From positions 1-46,981 of the forward strand of contig JBIOVB010000041.1 in NCBI GenBank assembly GCA_044867525.1: a stretch of 46,981 bases of DNA, read 5' to 3'. Of this stretch, positions 33,616 through 41,727 are shown in pieces. Source of the DNA: JALYNX01 sp044867525. GTDB lineage: Bacteria > Actinomycetota > Acidimicrobiia > Spongiisociales > ZC4RG35. A model generated the notes under the pieces. That model ran no database searches and was not told the DNA's origin. It saw nothing but the letters and a program-made list of their open reading frames with translations. The position numbers and the translations under genes are program-made. How positions within the stretch are numbered: the stretch's first letter is position 1; every line of letters begins with the position of its first letter.

Positions 33616-35766
33616 ATGCTCGTCGCTCGACGACGGAGGGATGTTGCGGGATTGCTGACCCTCCTCGTCGCGGCGGCGCTCCTCTACCCGGCGCTCCCGG
33701 CCGCCGCCGATGCATACGACGATTCCTGTGCCACTCCGACCCTGGTCGACATCGGCGGGAATCAGACCTACAACCTGGCGTCGGGCCAGGTCCTGTTGAT
33801 CCTCGGGACATACACCGGTGTCATCAACACCTTTCCCAGCGGAGCGGTCATCTGCGTGGCCACGACGTCCACCTTTCAGCCGGGGGCGATCAACAACCCG
33901 GCCGGGGTGATCCTGGTGCGGGGAACTGCGGTACTCCCCGCCACCGGGCTCAACACGGGTTTCGTCCTCGACAACTTCGGCACGACCACGTTCCCTTCAG
34001 GGGTCAACGTCAACGGGGCGGCCGCCATCACCAACTCCTCGCACGCCGTGATGTCGTTTGGCACTCAACTCAACTGGGGCGGCAACGGGACTCTTGTCAA
34101 CGAGGGGGACATGACCATCACCGGCGGTCTCAACCAGAACAACGGCAGCATCCAGAACAGCGGCGACCTGGGCATCACGGGGGCGGTGAATCTCAACGGG
34201 GCAGTGTCCAACTCGGGGACGATCGCGATCACCGCGACACAGGTGAACATCAACGGGACAGCCGACCTCGACAACGACTGCACGGTCACCGTGTCGGGCG
34301 GGGTCACCAACAATGCCGCGGGCAGCGCCAACAACGGGATCTACGTCGTGGGCGGGCACTTCCAGAACAATGGCGGCGGTGGGGTGGCTACCGGCCCCGG
34401 CTCGGTGCTCGCGTCCAACACGTTGGGCAACGACGGGTCGATCACCGGCAGTGGGGCGGTGAGGATCGAGGGCAACTCGGTGCATCAGGGCACCGTGGCC
34501 GGCGATCCGGTGAACATGATCAACATCTACGACGTCACCCAGACCAACCCACCGCAGCTGTTCGACACCCAGACCGGGTCAGTGAGCAATGCCGTCCGAG
34601 CCGTCATCCCGGCGCCCGACCCCGATACCGTGTCCCCCGGCTGCGCCGGCCAGCCCGTGCTCCCGCCTTCTGCCGACCTGCTTGTGGAAAAGGGCGGAGT
34701 CCCGAGCAACGTCTTCATCGGTGAGACCGTCACCTACACAATCACGGTGACCAATCTCGGGCCGGACCCGGCAACGTCGGTGGTGCTCACCGACGAGTTC
34801 GAAACCGGGTTCGTTCCGCTCGCGGGGCCGGGTCGCCACCTCGTCTCCCGTTTCGCGCTCTTTGCAGTCGGCGACATCGAGAGCGGGGAGTCCGTCTCAG
34901 TCGAGGTCACCGGGACCTATGCCCTGAGCGGGACATTTGTCGATTCCGCCCTGGTTTCGGCCGCAGAGGAGGATCCCGACACGTCCAACAACAGCGGCAC
35001 GAATCCGGAGGCGATGGTCACCACCACGGTGATCAACCGGCCCGTCACCCTGAACGGGACGTTGGTGACCACCGTCACCGACAGCTCGGTGGCTGGGCAC
35101 GTCGTGGGGTCGGACCCCGATTTCGGCCAGACGCTGGACTACACCGCCGCCGACCCCACCTCGGGTTCGGTCACCATCGACGGCACGGGGATCTTCAACT
35201 ACCTGCCCGATCCCGGGTTCTCCGGCCGGGACCAGTTCGAGGTGACGGCCTGTGACAACGGGACCCCCCAGATGTGTGACAGTGCTCAGGTACTCGTCGA
35301 AGTCTTCCCCATGGCCAACGACGACGAGGACGTCACCACCGAAGGGCTGCCAGTCACCGTCGAGGTCGAAGCCAACGATCTTGGGTTGGTGGGCCTCCCG
35401 ATGGTCGTGACCATGCCCGCCTCGGGGACGGCGGTGCCGGGCAACTCGATCACCTACACGCCCGATCCCGGATTCATCGGGACCGACAGGTTCACCTACG
35501 AGATCTGCGCTGTTGGCGAGCCCGATCTGTGCGATCAGGCCGTGGTGTCCATCGGGGTCGCGGCCGTTACGAACTCGACCTCGAGCACCGTGTCCCCCTC
35601 CACCGTCGCCCCTTCTTCCACGGTCGCAGGTGGCGGCGGATCGAGCACGACGCTCGCCGGGGATCTTCCGCTGACCGGGGTCGAGGTAATCGGACTGTTT
35701 GTTGTAGGACTGCTCGCGGCATTCCTCGGGATGATCGTTCTTCACTCCGGCCGCGATGAGGGCTGA
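33616..35766 (+). CDS. Large secreted adhesin-like protein with LPLTG cell-wall anchor
   Basis: A 716-residue exported protein. A signal peptide (about 1-32) precedes an Asn/Gly-rich repetitive region (about 60-330) suggestive of a beta-helix. Then come a DUF11-type Ig-like domain (from about 360), two cadherin-like/Big_9 Ig-like domains (NYLPDPGFSGRDQFEV; YTPDPGFIGTDRFTY), a Ser/Thr-rich stalk and a terminal sorting signal: LPLTG at residues 684-688, a hydrophobic helix and a short tail. It is the only sortase-type signal I found in the window and a plausible substrate of the class E sortase at 42533. ATG 33616 is chosen over an upstream GTG because it starts the signal peptide. It ends 2 bases from the convergent transferase gene. 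Confidence 0.85.
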   Translation: MLVARRRRDVAGLLTLLVAAALLYPALPAAADAYDDSCATPTLVDIGGNQTYNLASGQVLLILGTYTGVINTFPSGAVICVATTSTFQPGAINNPAGVILVRGTAVLPATGLNTGFVLDNFGTTTFPSGVNVNGAAAITNSSHAVMSFGTQLNWGGNGTLVNEGDMTITGGLNQNNGSIQNSGDLGITGAVNLNGAVSNSGTIAITATQVNINGTADLDNDCTVTVSGGVTNNAAGSANNGIYVVGGHFQNNGGGGVATGPGSVLASNTLGNDGSITGSGAVRIEGNSVHQGTVAGDPVNMINIYDVTQTNPPQLFDTQTGSVSNAVRAVIPAPDPDTVSPGCAGQPVLPPSADLLVEKGGVPSNVFIGETVTYTITVTNLGPDPATSVVLTDEFETGFVPLAGPGRHLVSRFALFAVGDIESGESVSVEVTGTYALSGTFVDSALVSAAEEDPDTSNNSGTNPEAMVTTTVINRPVTLNGTLVTTVTDSSVAGHVVGSDPDFGQTLDYTAADPTSGSVTIDGTGIFNYLPDPGFSGRDQFEVTACDNGTPQMCDSAQVLVEVFPMANDDEDVTTEGLPVTVEVEANDLGLVGLPMVVTMPASGTAVPGNSITYTPDPGFIGTDRFTYEICAVGEPDLCDQAVVSIGVAAVTNSTSSTVSPSTVAPSSTVAGGGGSSTTLAGDLPLTGVEVIGLFVVGLLAAFLGMIVLHSGRDEG

Positions 35767-35768
35767 CC

Positions 35769-37322
35769 TCAGGTGACTACGACGGCGCTCGTGGTGTCGA
35801 CTCGGGGATCCCGTGACGTTGCCCGTTGCTCGCCGTCGACCGCGATGATCGAGACCGGGCCCCATCCCTGCTGTGGGCCGGCTTTGACCTCGATCTGGTG
35901 ACCCATGCCGGTCAGCCGATCCAACGTCGCAGACGGGAGCCCTGGCTCGAGCTGCAACCTTGCCTCCGAGTAAGGGCCGAACTCCTCCACGGTCCAGCGT
36001 GGAGCGGCCTGGGTGCTCTCCAGGTCTTGACCCGCCAGCACCGCCCGGGCCGCGACCTGAGCCACGAGTTGGGGTTGGACCGAGCCGCCCCGGGTGCCGA
36101 TCACCCAGCGGGTCCCCATCGACGAGGTCCACAGGGTGGGGGACAGCGTGTGCAGAGGCCTCTTCCCGGGGAGCAGCTCATTGGGATGCCCGGGGGTGAG
36201 TGTGAAGCCGCCTCCACGATTGTGGAGCAAGAACCCGCTGCGCCGTGCTCCGAAAGCGGACCCGGTCCCGTAGTAGTTGGATTGGATCATCGACACCGCC
36301 ATCCCCTCGTCGTCGACCACGCAGAGATAGGCGGTTCCGGAGACAGTCCCCAAGTTCCGAGGCCAGGTACTCGTGCGGCCGAGGTCGATCGTTCCCGCGG
36401 CCCGCCCCAGCCTCTCCCGGTCGAGAAGGAGGTCCACCGGAAGTGGGGCGTACCTGGGGTCAGCCACCAGGTCATCCCGCTCCCAGGCCACGGCCCGGAA
36501 CGACTCGATCAACAGGTGCCACCAGCTCGGATCGTCGATGTCGGAAGGAGGGTCCAGCATCTCGAACACGGCGAGCGCTGCAAGTCCCAGATAGCCCTGG
36601 GAATTCGGAGGAATGGTCCACGCCGTGAGGCCGGCGATCGACGCCGAGATCGGCGGGACCCAATCGGCGTGTGGCGCTGCCAGGTCCTGATGGGTGATGA
36701 TGCCGCCCAACTCATCGACGATGTCCTCGGCGGGACCGCCACCGTAGAAGCCGTCCCGGCCCTCGCGGGCGACGCTCAGCAGCGTTCGCGCCAGGTCGGG
36801 CCTTCGCACCGTGTCGCCGATATTGACTGGCCGCCCATCGGGATAGAACTCTTTCACGGCAGGATGGCTCAGGTACATGCTTCGAGTCGCACTGAACGCT
36901 CCGGCCTGCTCGGTCGACACCTGGAACCCTTCACCCGCCTGTTCGATGGCAGGGGCCAGGCATTGGGCCAAGCTGAGCACTCCGAGGTCGGTGGATAGCC
37001 GCACCAAACCGTCAACACAGCCGGGGACGGTCACGGAGAGTGGGTGGTCGCGGGGTATCTCTGAGAGACCCTGGGCGCGCAGGGTGCCGGCGTTGGCATT
37101 TGAGCCTGCCGGGCCAGAGGCGTTTACCGCCCTCGGGACAGCCCACCCCGGACGGTGGACGAGGGCGAAGAGGTCGCCCCCGACACCGCAGGTCTCCGGA
37201 GCGACCACTCCCTGCGTTGCGATTGCGGCGATCGCGGCGTCCACGGCGTTGCCACCGGCGCTGAGGATGCTCTCGGCCGCCCGGGTCGACAGGTGATGAG
37301 GGGTGGAGACGGCGCGGGTCAG
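35769..37322 (-). CDS. Gamma-glutamyltransferase family protein, probable CTG start
   Basis: A 517-residue Ntn-hydrolase of the gamma-glutamyltransferase family. The nucleophile Thr is in SGTAYLCVVDDEGM, the N-terminal VVAPETCGVGGDLFAL and the C-terminal GTRGGSVQPQ are conserved, and the protein should process itself at that Thr. Family homology (TRAVSTPHHLSTRAAESI and AGGNAVDAA) extends 26 codons upstream of the first in-frame GTG at 37244. No ATG, GTG or TTG exists in that stretch before an in-frame stop. The CTG at 37322 is exactly where relatives begin and makes a CTGA overlap with the preceding gene, so I take it as the start. No signal peptide is visible, so it may be cytoplasmic. Confidence 0.8.
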   Translation of the reverse strand: MTRAVSTPHHLSTRAAESILSAGGNAVDAAIAAIATQGVVAPETCGVGGDLFALVHRPGWAVPRAVNASGPAGSNANAGTLRAQGLSEIPRDHPLSVTVPGCVDGLVRLSTDLGVLSLAQCLAPAIEQAGEGFQVSTEQAGAFSATRSMYLSHPAVKEFYPDGRPVNIGDTVRRPDLARTLLSVAREGRDGFYGGGPAEDIVDELGGIITHQDLAAPHADWVPPISASIAGLTAWTIPPNSQGYLGLAALAVFEMLDPPSDIDDPSWWHLLIESFRAVAWERDDLVADPRYAPLPVDLLLDRERLGRAAGTIDLGRTSTWPRNLGTVSGTAYLCVVDDEGMAVSMIQSNYYGTGSAFGARRSGFLLHNRGGGFTLTPGHPNELLPGKRPLHTLSPTLWTSSMGTRWVIGTRGGSVQPQLVAQVAARAVLAGQDLESTQAAPRWTVEEFGPYSEARLQLEPGLPSATLDRLTGMGHQIEVKAGPQQGWGPVSIIAVDGEQRATSRDPRVDTTSAVVVT

Positions 37323-37939
37323 GAGAGCTTGAGGTCGGGTAGGAACCGATTCAGGGCATCGAGAACGGCGCGGACCACCGCACGAGCTTCCTCATCCTCG
37401 ACGTAGGCACACCCGATCAGCATTCTCTCGGTGGCCTCGGTGACCACGACGACTTGGGCGATGGCGACTTTCTTGCTGCCGAGAAGAGGGACGTCCATCG
37501 AGGACACAGCGAGCGCCGCCTCCCGGTGGATTCCCTGACGGACGGCTTCCAACGTCGCTTCCGCGATCTGTCGGGCACGTGTAGAGGAGGCAGCCGCCCC
37601 CCTGGCGGAGCCGGTGAGGATCTCGTCCTGCCACCGCAGGCTGACGGTCACCTCGGCCCGCGACCCGTCGAGGGTCTCGGCGACGTCGATCAGCGCGGGG
37701 CGAAGCCCGCCTTCGAGGTCGGAATCGGAGAGCTGGACGACTGACACCACCCGGCGATCGATCTCCTCACCGAACAGCGCCTGCCCGAGGGACTGCACGT
37801 CCCGTACTACCTGCTTCGGCGGCTTGGTCCGCCGAGCCAGCACGTGGATCTCGGAGATCTGCCCATTCCCCGTCACCACTCGTGCCGCTTCCACACCCTC
37901 GATCCGTCCGATCTTCTCCTGGAATGCGACTGCGTCCAT
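37319..37939 (-). CDS. Conserved hypothetical protein
   Basis: A 206-residue soluble protein I cannot assign to a named family. The N-terminal half (GQISEIHVLARRTKPPKQ, DVQSLGQALFGEEIDRRVV) and the C-terminal half (VAIAQVVVVTEATERMLIG, VRAVLDALNRFLPDL) each look like compact alpha-beta domains, and the protein has no membrane segment or catalytic motif. It precedes the gamma-glutamyltransferase gene on the same strand with a 4-base overlap, suggesting co-translation. Gene density, codon use and an ATG start support it as a real gene. Confidence 0.7.
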   Translation of the reverse strand: MDAVAFQEKIGRIEGVEAARVVTGNGQISEIHVLARRTKPPKQVVRDVQSLGQALFGEEIDRRVVSVVQLSDSDLEGGLRPALIDVAETLDGSRAEVTVSLRWQDEILTGSARGAAASSTRARQIAEATLEAVRQGIHREAALAVSSMDVPLLGSKKVAIAQVVVVTEATERMLIGCAYVEDEEARAVVRAVLDALNRFLPDLKLS

Positions 37940-38120
37940 ACCAGATCAGCGTACAACCGGGGTGCAAGCCCCGCGGGTACTTTGGCTCTCCCCCTTGTTC
38001 AGCTATCAGACCAGGTCTAGATTGCGAGCCGCTGGAGCTATTTCGTGGGAGAAGTGGGGCAGCCGAGGTCTTTGACCTACCTGCCTCGGCCCGTGGCGGG
38101 CGAAGTCAGGGGCCTCTTGC

Positions 38121-38156
38121 TTGACATGTAAAGAGTTCCCGTACTCGTACGGGAAC
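38121..38156 (+). promoter_or_regulatory. TTGACA element next to a perfect inverted repeat
   Basis: TTGACA at 38121-38126 matches a -35 consensus exactly. The following 38135-38156 holds a perfect 10-base inverted repeat around 2 bases (GTTCCCGTAC, then its complement), which would cover the expected -10 position and could be an operator or an RNA hairpin at the very start of a transcript. No good -10 hexamer is seen at 16-18 bases. This is not a LexA box, which needs GAAC-N4-GTTC. Confidence 0.45.
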
Positions 38157-38284
38157 CGGGTGAGACCGGCGTCGGACGTCGGCCTTTCAAAGCAAATTGG
38201 ACGCCATCTACCCCAGCGGAGCGGAACGTATGAGCCGGCACGCAATGCCGGCCAAATACAGAAACCGAAGGTGAGCGTCTCAGC
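38157..38284 (+). ncRNA. Candidate structured leader RNA of unknown type
   Basis: The 128 bases between the inverted repeat and the small ORF contain a strong hairpin, GCCGGCA-CGCAA-TGCCGGC (38234-38252), and GC-rich segments able to pair further (CGTCGG repeated at 38170-38182). Such leaders before secreted-protein genes often hold cyclic-dinucleotide or cofactor riboswitches, and the next large gene is an HD-GYP protein. I could not fit it to the c-di-GMP, c-di-AMP, cobalamin, SAM, TPP, glycine or ZTP consensus. It may be an unclassified element or simply stable GC-rich sequence. Confidence 0.3.
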
Positions 38285-38374
38285 ATGAAGGCCCGTTTGG
38301 TCCGCATTCTCGCTGCTGCCGCCAGCCTTGCAGCCGTGATAGCCGCAGGCTCGGCTTCATCCCGAATCGGCTGA
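38285..38374 (+). CDS. 29-residue ORF consisting of a signal-peptide-like sequence
   Basis: The ORF begins MKARLVRILAAAASLAAVI and ends AAGSASSRIG before TGA. It has the positively charged start, hydrophobic core and A-x-A-like end of an export signal, but nothing follows. GAAGG lies 13 bases ahead of the ATG, a rather long spacing. Three explanations fit: a tiny secreted or membrane peptide, an upstream regulatory ORF for the HD-GYP gene 52 bases downstream, or the remnant of a truncated exported-protein gene that once followed the structured leader. Confidence 0.4.
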   Translation: MKARLVRILAAAASLAAVIAAGSASSRIG

Positions 38375-38426
38375 TAGTCGGCGCCGGCTCACCGCGCACA
38401 TCGGGCGTCAAGTCATCAGGAAACCC

Positions 38427-39824
38427 ATGAAACTGAGAAGGAACAGAACGCTTAGGGGCTGGTTCGGCCGTCTCCGTCCAACGGTGCAGCGACGTCTGTT
38501 GATCGCTGTGCCCTATTCCCTCATGGGTGTGGTCACGCTGGTGGTCACATACATCGTTTCCGAGCCTCCGAATTGGCTTCTCGTTTGGCTCCCCTTCACC
38601 GCCCTCTTCGTCCTCCTCGAGTTCTTCGCTGTCGAGGTCAACGACCGTCTTCTCCAGTCGTCTTCGGTGATGGTGGCGATGACCGCCGGGGTCATCATGG
38701 CCATCCAGCCAGGCTCCGACGCCATGTTCGGCATGGCCCTCATGGGCGGGATGGCGATGTTCACCCCCCTCGACTTCAAGGAGAAGCGCTGGTTCCAGCC
38801 GCTGGCAAACTTCGGCCAGTTCGTGGTCGCAGGTGCGGTTGCCGGGTTTCTCCTCGATGCCAACCTCGGTCACCTAGGGGAGCTGGGGACGGAGAACCTG
38901 CTCCGGGTGGCGGTCGCCTCGTCACTTGCGGCACTGGCCTATGCCACGGTGCAGTCGGTGCTGATCCGCAAGGCGGTGAAGACCGTGTTCGGCGCCGACA
39001 ACCTCCAGCCCTGGTCGCAGATGCACGTCCTGTTCCTCGGCCAGTTCGCCATGGGCCTGCTCGGCGGCCTCATTGGCGGCGCCTATCTCATCGCCGACCG
39101 CGAAGCGGTCCTGGTCCTCATCGTCGGGGTCTATGCGATCGGGCACATGTCGCTCTACGCCTTCTCCCAGCTCCGGGAGTCCCACATCGGGTCGATCCGG
39201 GGCTTCGTCAAGACCCTGGAAGCCAAGGACATGTACACCCGGGGCCACACCGAGCGGGTGGCGTTCTTCGCCCAGATGATCGGGGAGGAGCTCGGGTTCA
39301 CCGGGACCCAGCAAGAAAGGGTCCGCTGGGCCGCCTTGATCCATGACCTTGGCAAGCTGGCCGTCCCCACCGAGCTGATCCGGAAGCGGGGCCGCCTCGA
39401 CGAGGACGAATACGCCGAGATGCAGGCCCACGCCTATCTCGTGGAGGAGATCCTCGCCGAGGTCGACTTCCTCCAACCGATGGTGGAGATCGCCTCCGGC
39501 CATCACAGCAACTACGACGGTTCGGGTTACGGGGGTCGGGGCCACACCACCGGGCAGACGCCGAGCCTGGAGGCATGCATCGTCTCCGTGGCCGACGCCT
39601 TCGATGCGATGACATCGGCGCGCTCCTACCGGATGGCACTGTCCCAGCAATACGCCCTTCAGGAGTTGCGCCGCCACTCCGGTGGCCAGTTCCACCCCGA
39701 TGTGGTGGACGCATTCGAGAAGGCGTTGAACAAGTCCGGACAGAAGTACGGAGCACCCCATGTGAACGACGAGGAGATGGCGCGTCGCCTCGCCGAGGAG
39801 CCGGAGCTGACCCTCCGTGGCTAA
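38427..39824 (+). CDS. Membrane HD-GYP-type phosphohydrolase
   Basis: A 465-residue protein with about six N-terminal membrane segments (residues 25-245) and a C-terminal HD-GYP domain. Metal and catalytic residues are His274 (RGHTERV), His306-Asp307 with Lys310 (IHDLGKLAVP), His335, His359-His360, and the loop YDGSGYG in place of the canonical GYP. The family hydrolyses cyclic di-GMP; the Gly for Pro change in the GYP motif occurs in active and inactive members, so activity is likely but not certain. ATG 38427 follows CAGGAAACCC. It overlaps the next gene by 8 bases. Confidence 0.86.
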   Translation: MKLRRNRTLRGWFGRLRPTVQRRLLIAVPYSLMGVVTLVVTYIVSEPPNWLLVWLPFTALFVLLEFFAVEVNDRLLQSSSVMVAMTAGVIMAIQPGSDAMFGMALMGGMAMFTPLDFKEKRWFQPLANFGQFVVAGAVAGFLLDANLGHLGELGTENLLRVAVASSLAALAYATVQSVLIRKAVKTVFGADNLQPWSQMHVLFLGQFAMGLLGGLIGGAYLIADREAVLVLIVGVYAIGHMSLYAFSQLRESHIGSIRGFVKTLEAKDMYTRGHTERVAFFAQMIGEELGFTGTQQERVRWAALIHDLGKLAVPTELIRKRGRLDEDEYAEMQAHAYLVEEILAEVDFLQPMVEIASGHHSNYDGSGYGGRGHTTGQTPSLEACIVSVADAFDAMTSARSYRMALSQQYALQELRRHSGGQFHPDVVDAFEKALNKSGQKYGAPHVNDEEMARRLAEEPELTLRG

Positions 39825-41061
39825 CTGGCATCCCCGCGCCCTCGCCGTGGTCTCCGTCCTGTTCCCGCTCGCCTCCGGAGGGCTGGGCCTCTATTGCGCC
39901 ACCAGGGCGACGGCCTCGCCATTCGACCTAGCTGTGGCCGTGACCGTGCTGGTCATCGGTTCCATGGTCGGGGTCGCCACATCGAACTCGGGCAACAAGT
40001 TCACCACCGGGCTCGCCGTCGCCGCCGCCATCCCGTTCGTGCTCAGTGGCAGCCACGGGGTCGACCTCGCCGGGTCCATCGCCACCTACGGGATCGGGCT
40101 CGCCATCGTGTGGGCGCTCGGATTTGCCCGTGGGGAGCCCCACGCCGAGTTGCTGCCCACGCTCGTGCGGCGCCTCGCCGGGTATGTGACCTACGCCACG
40201 GTGTACTCAGCGATGCGATTCGGCGTCTTCGCGGATCTCACCGGAGGATGGCAGGACCTGCTCCCGTTCGGGATCGCCCTCACTGCGTGGATCGCGGTCG
40301 AGGTGCTGCTGAGGGCGGCCTTCGTCCTCGGGCCCTCAGAGCTTTCACGCACCTACCTCGCCCGGTCTTTGATCTACGACCTGAACGTCTTCCTCGGCCT
40401 GACTCTCACCGGGGCCTTGTTCGGGGAGTTGTTCCCGGCTCTCGGCTGGTGGGCGCTTCCCATCGCCCTACTTCCTTACAGCTTCGCCCACTCCGCATTC
40501 AGCCGATTCCAGAGAACCAAGGCGACGTACAAGCAGACCATCAGGGCTCTGGCTCGAATACCTGAAGTCTCCGGCCTCGGCGTGGACGGGCACGCCGATC
40601 GCACCACCGATCTCGCCTCGGCGGTGGCCAAGGAGATGGGGATGGGGCCGGCGCAGGTTGAGGACGTCGAGTACGCGGGTCTGATGCACGACATTGGCAG
40701 GGTCAGCCTCAACGAGCCTCAGATCATCAGGATGGGTTACACCGACGCCGACATCGCCAACTGGAGCGCGGAGATCATCGCCGAATCGCCCTACCTCGAT
40801 CGGGTCGCCGACCATGTGCGCCGCCAGTACGAGTCATACCGCAAACCCGGGGAGCAGACCGACCCCGACGTCTCGATAGTGAGCCGGATCATCAAGGTCT
40901 CCGCGGCTTATGACTGGCAAGTCCATCAGCAAGGCCTCTCCCCGCTCCAGGCCCTGGAGAATCTCCACGCCGGAGCGGCCTACGAGTACGACCCCGAGGT
41001 GGTGGCTTCGGTGCGGAGGATCCTCGAGACCCGAGGAGTCCTCGCCTACTCCAGGGCCTAA
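39817..41061 (+). CDS. Membrane protein with degenerate HD domain, partner of the HD-GYP protein
   Basis: A 414-residue protein with N-terminal membrane segments (residues 8-225) similar in layout to the preceding protein, then a shortened HD domain. The first metal residues remain (His259 in DGHADRT, His291-Asp292 in LMHDIGRVSL), but the paired HH and the GYP-type loop are gone; the corresponding stretch reads ADHVRRQYESYRKPG. The start is GTG 39817, within the end of the HD-GYP gene. An arrangement of an active and a degenerate copy suggests a heteromeric sensor or regulator, but it could have another phosphohydrolase activity. Confidence 0.8.
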   Translation: MANWHPRALAVVSVLFPLASGGLGLYCATRATASPFDLAVAVTVLVIGSMVGVATSNSGNKFTTGLAVAAAIPFVLSGSHGVDLAGSIATYGIGLAIVWALGFARGEPHAELLPTLVRRLAGYVTYATVYSAMRFGVFADLTGGWQDLLPFGIALTAWIAVEVLLRAAFVLGPSELSRTYLARSLIYDLNVFLGLTLTGALFGELFPALGWWALPIALLPYSFAHSAFSRFQRTKATYKQTIRALARIPEVSGLGVDGHADRTTDLASAVAKEMGMGPAQVEDVEYAGLMHDIGRVSLNEPQIIRMGYTDADIANWSAEIIAESPYLDRVADHVRRQYESYRKPGEQTDPDVSIVSRIIKVSAAYDWQVHQQGLSPLQALENLHAGAAYEYDPEVVASVRRILETRGVLAYSRA

Positions 41062-41085
41062 CGGGCCGCTGCAGACACTGGCGGC

Positions 41086-41676
41086 TCAGGTCTTGGTTGC
41101 CGACCCGGCCTGAGCGCGTGCCCCACGCTTGAACCAGCGCCGCGGGCGCCGCAACTCGTGCTCGAGGAACCAGCCGAGCCCGACGGCGAGGAACACATCA
41201 CCGAGGCTGATCACCTGGCCGATCCCCGCGATCCGGAGCGGGATGACATCGGCGAAGAAGGTCAGGTTGCTCGACTCGTCCAGGACGACGTGCTTGAAGG
41301 TCCCGGAGAAATCGGGCACCGAGACTGTGAACCCGCTGGCGACTTCGGCGGCGCCGGCGAGCACCGGCATCCCTCCGTTCAAGGCGATCACTGTGAAGTT
41401 CATCAGCACCCCGATCCCGGCAAGCCACATCCCGGGTTTGGAGCGGTTGAGGACGACGAGGACCATGAGCAGCACGAACGAGATGAGCACCATGGCGAGC
41501 GCAAGTCCCTCGGACCAACTGGTGTCGGGAAGCCAGGCCGTGGCCGCTTGGAGCAGGAACCCGACGACGAGCAGCCACCACGCCTTGAGCTCGATGTCCC
41601 CGAGGTTGGTGAGCCGACCGCCTCTCAGGACAGCGATCGCAAGGGAAAGGAAGAGAACGATCGCCAGCCATAACAT
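41086..41676 (-). CDS. DUF5317 membrane protein
   Basis: A 196-residue polytopic membrane protein with four to five hydrophobic segments, matching the DUF5317 pattern common in actinobacteria (NLGDIELKAWWLLVVGFLLQ; FTVIALNGGMPVLAGAA; ISLGDVFLAVGLGWFLE). The C-terminal tail is basic (RRPRRWFKRGARA). Function is unknown. It converges on the degenerate HD gene with a 24-base gap and diverges from the enoyl-CoA hydratase-like gene. Confidence 0.8.
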   Translation of the reverse strand: MLWLAIVLFLSLAIAVLRGGRLTNLGDIELKAWWLLVVGFLLQAATAWLPDTSWSEGLALAMVLISFVLLMVLVVLNRSKPGMWLAGIGVLMNFTVIALNGGMPVLAGAAEVASGFTVSVPDFSGTFKHVVLDESSNLTFFADVIPLRIAGIGQVISLGDVFLAVGLGWFLEHELRRPRRWFKRGARAQAGSATKT

Positions 41677-41727
41677 GAGAAGCCGACGGTAATACGAGGG
41701 TCGAATTTGACAAGAAGGGGAAACTCG

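Noticed and set aside
34897..36132. Antisense open frame spanning the adhesin 3' end
   Set aside because: Highly Gly/Arg/His-rich translation, no domain, and it crosses two well-supported genes.
38135..38156. LexA/SOS box
   Set aside because: The arms are GTTC...GAAC, the reverse of the actinobacterial GAAC-N4-GTTC consensus, and too widely spaced.
38135..38284. c-di-GMP, c-di-AMP, cobalamin or SAM riboswitch before the small ORF
   Set aside because: GGGAACC and GGGTGAGACCGG recall parts of some consensuses, but the remaining conserved boxes are missing.
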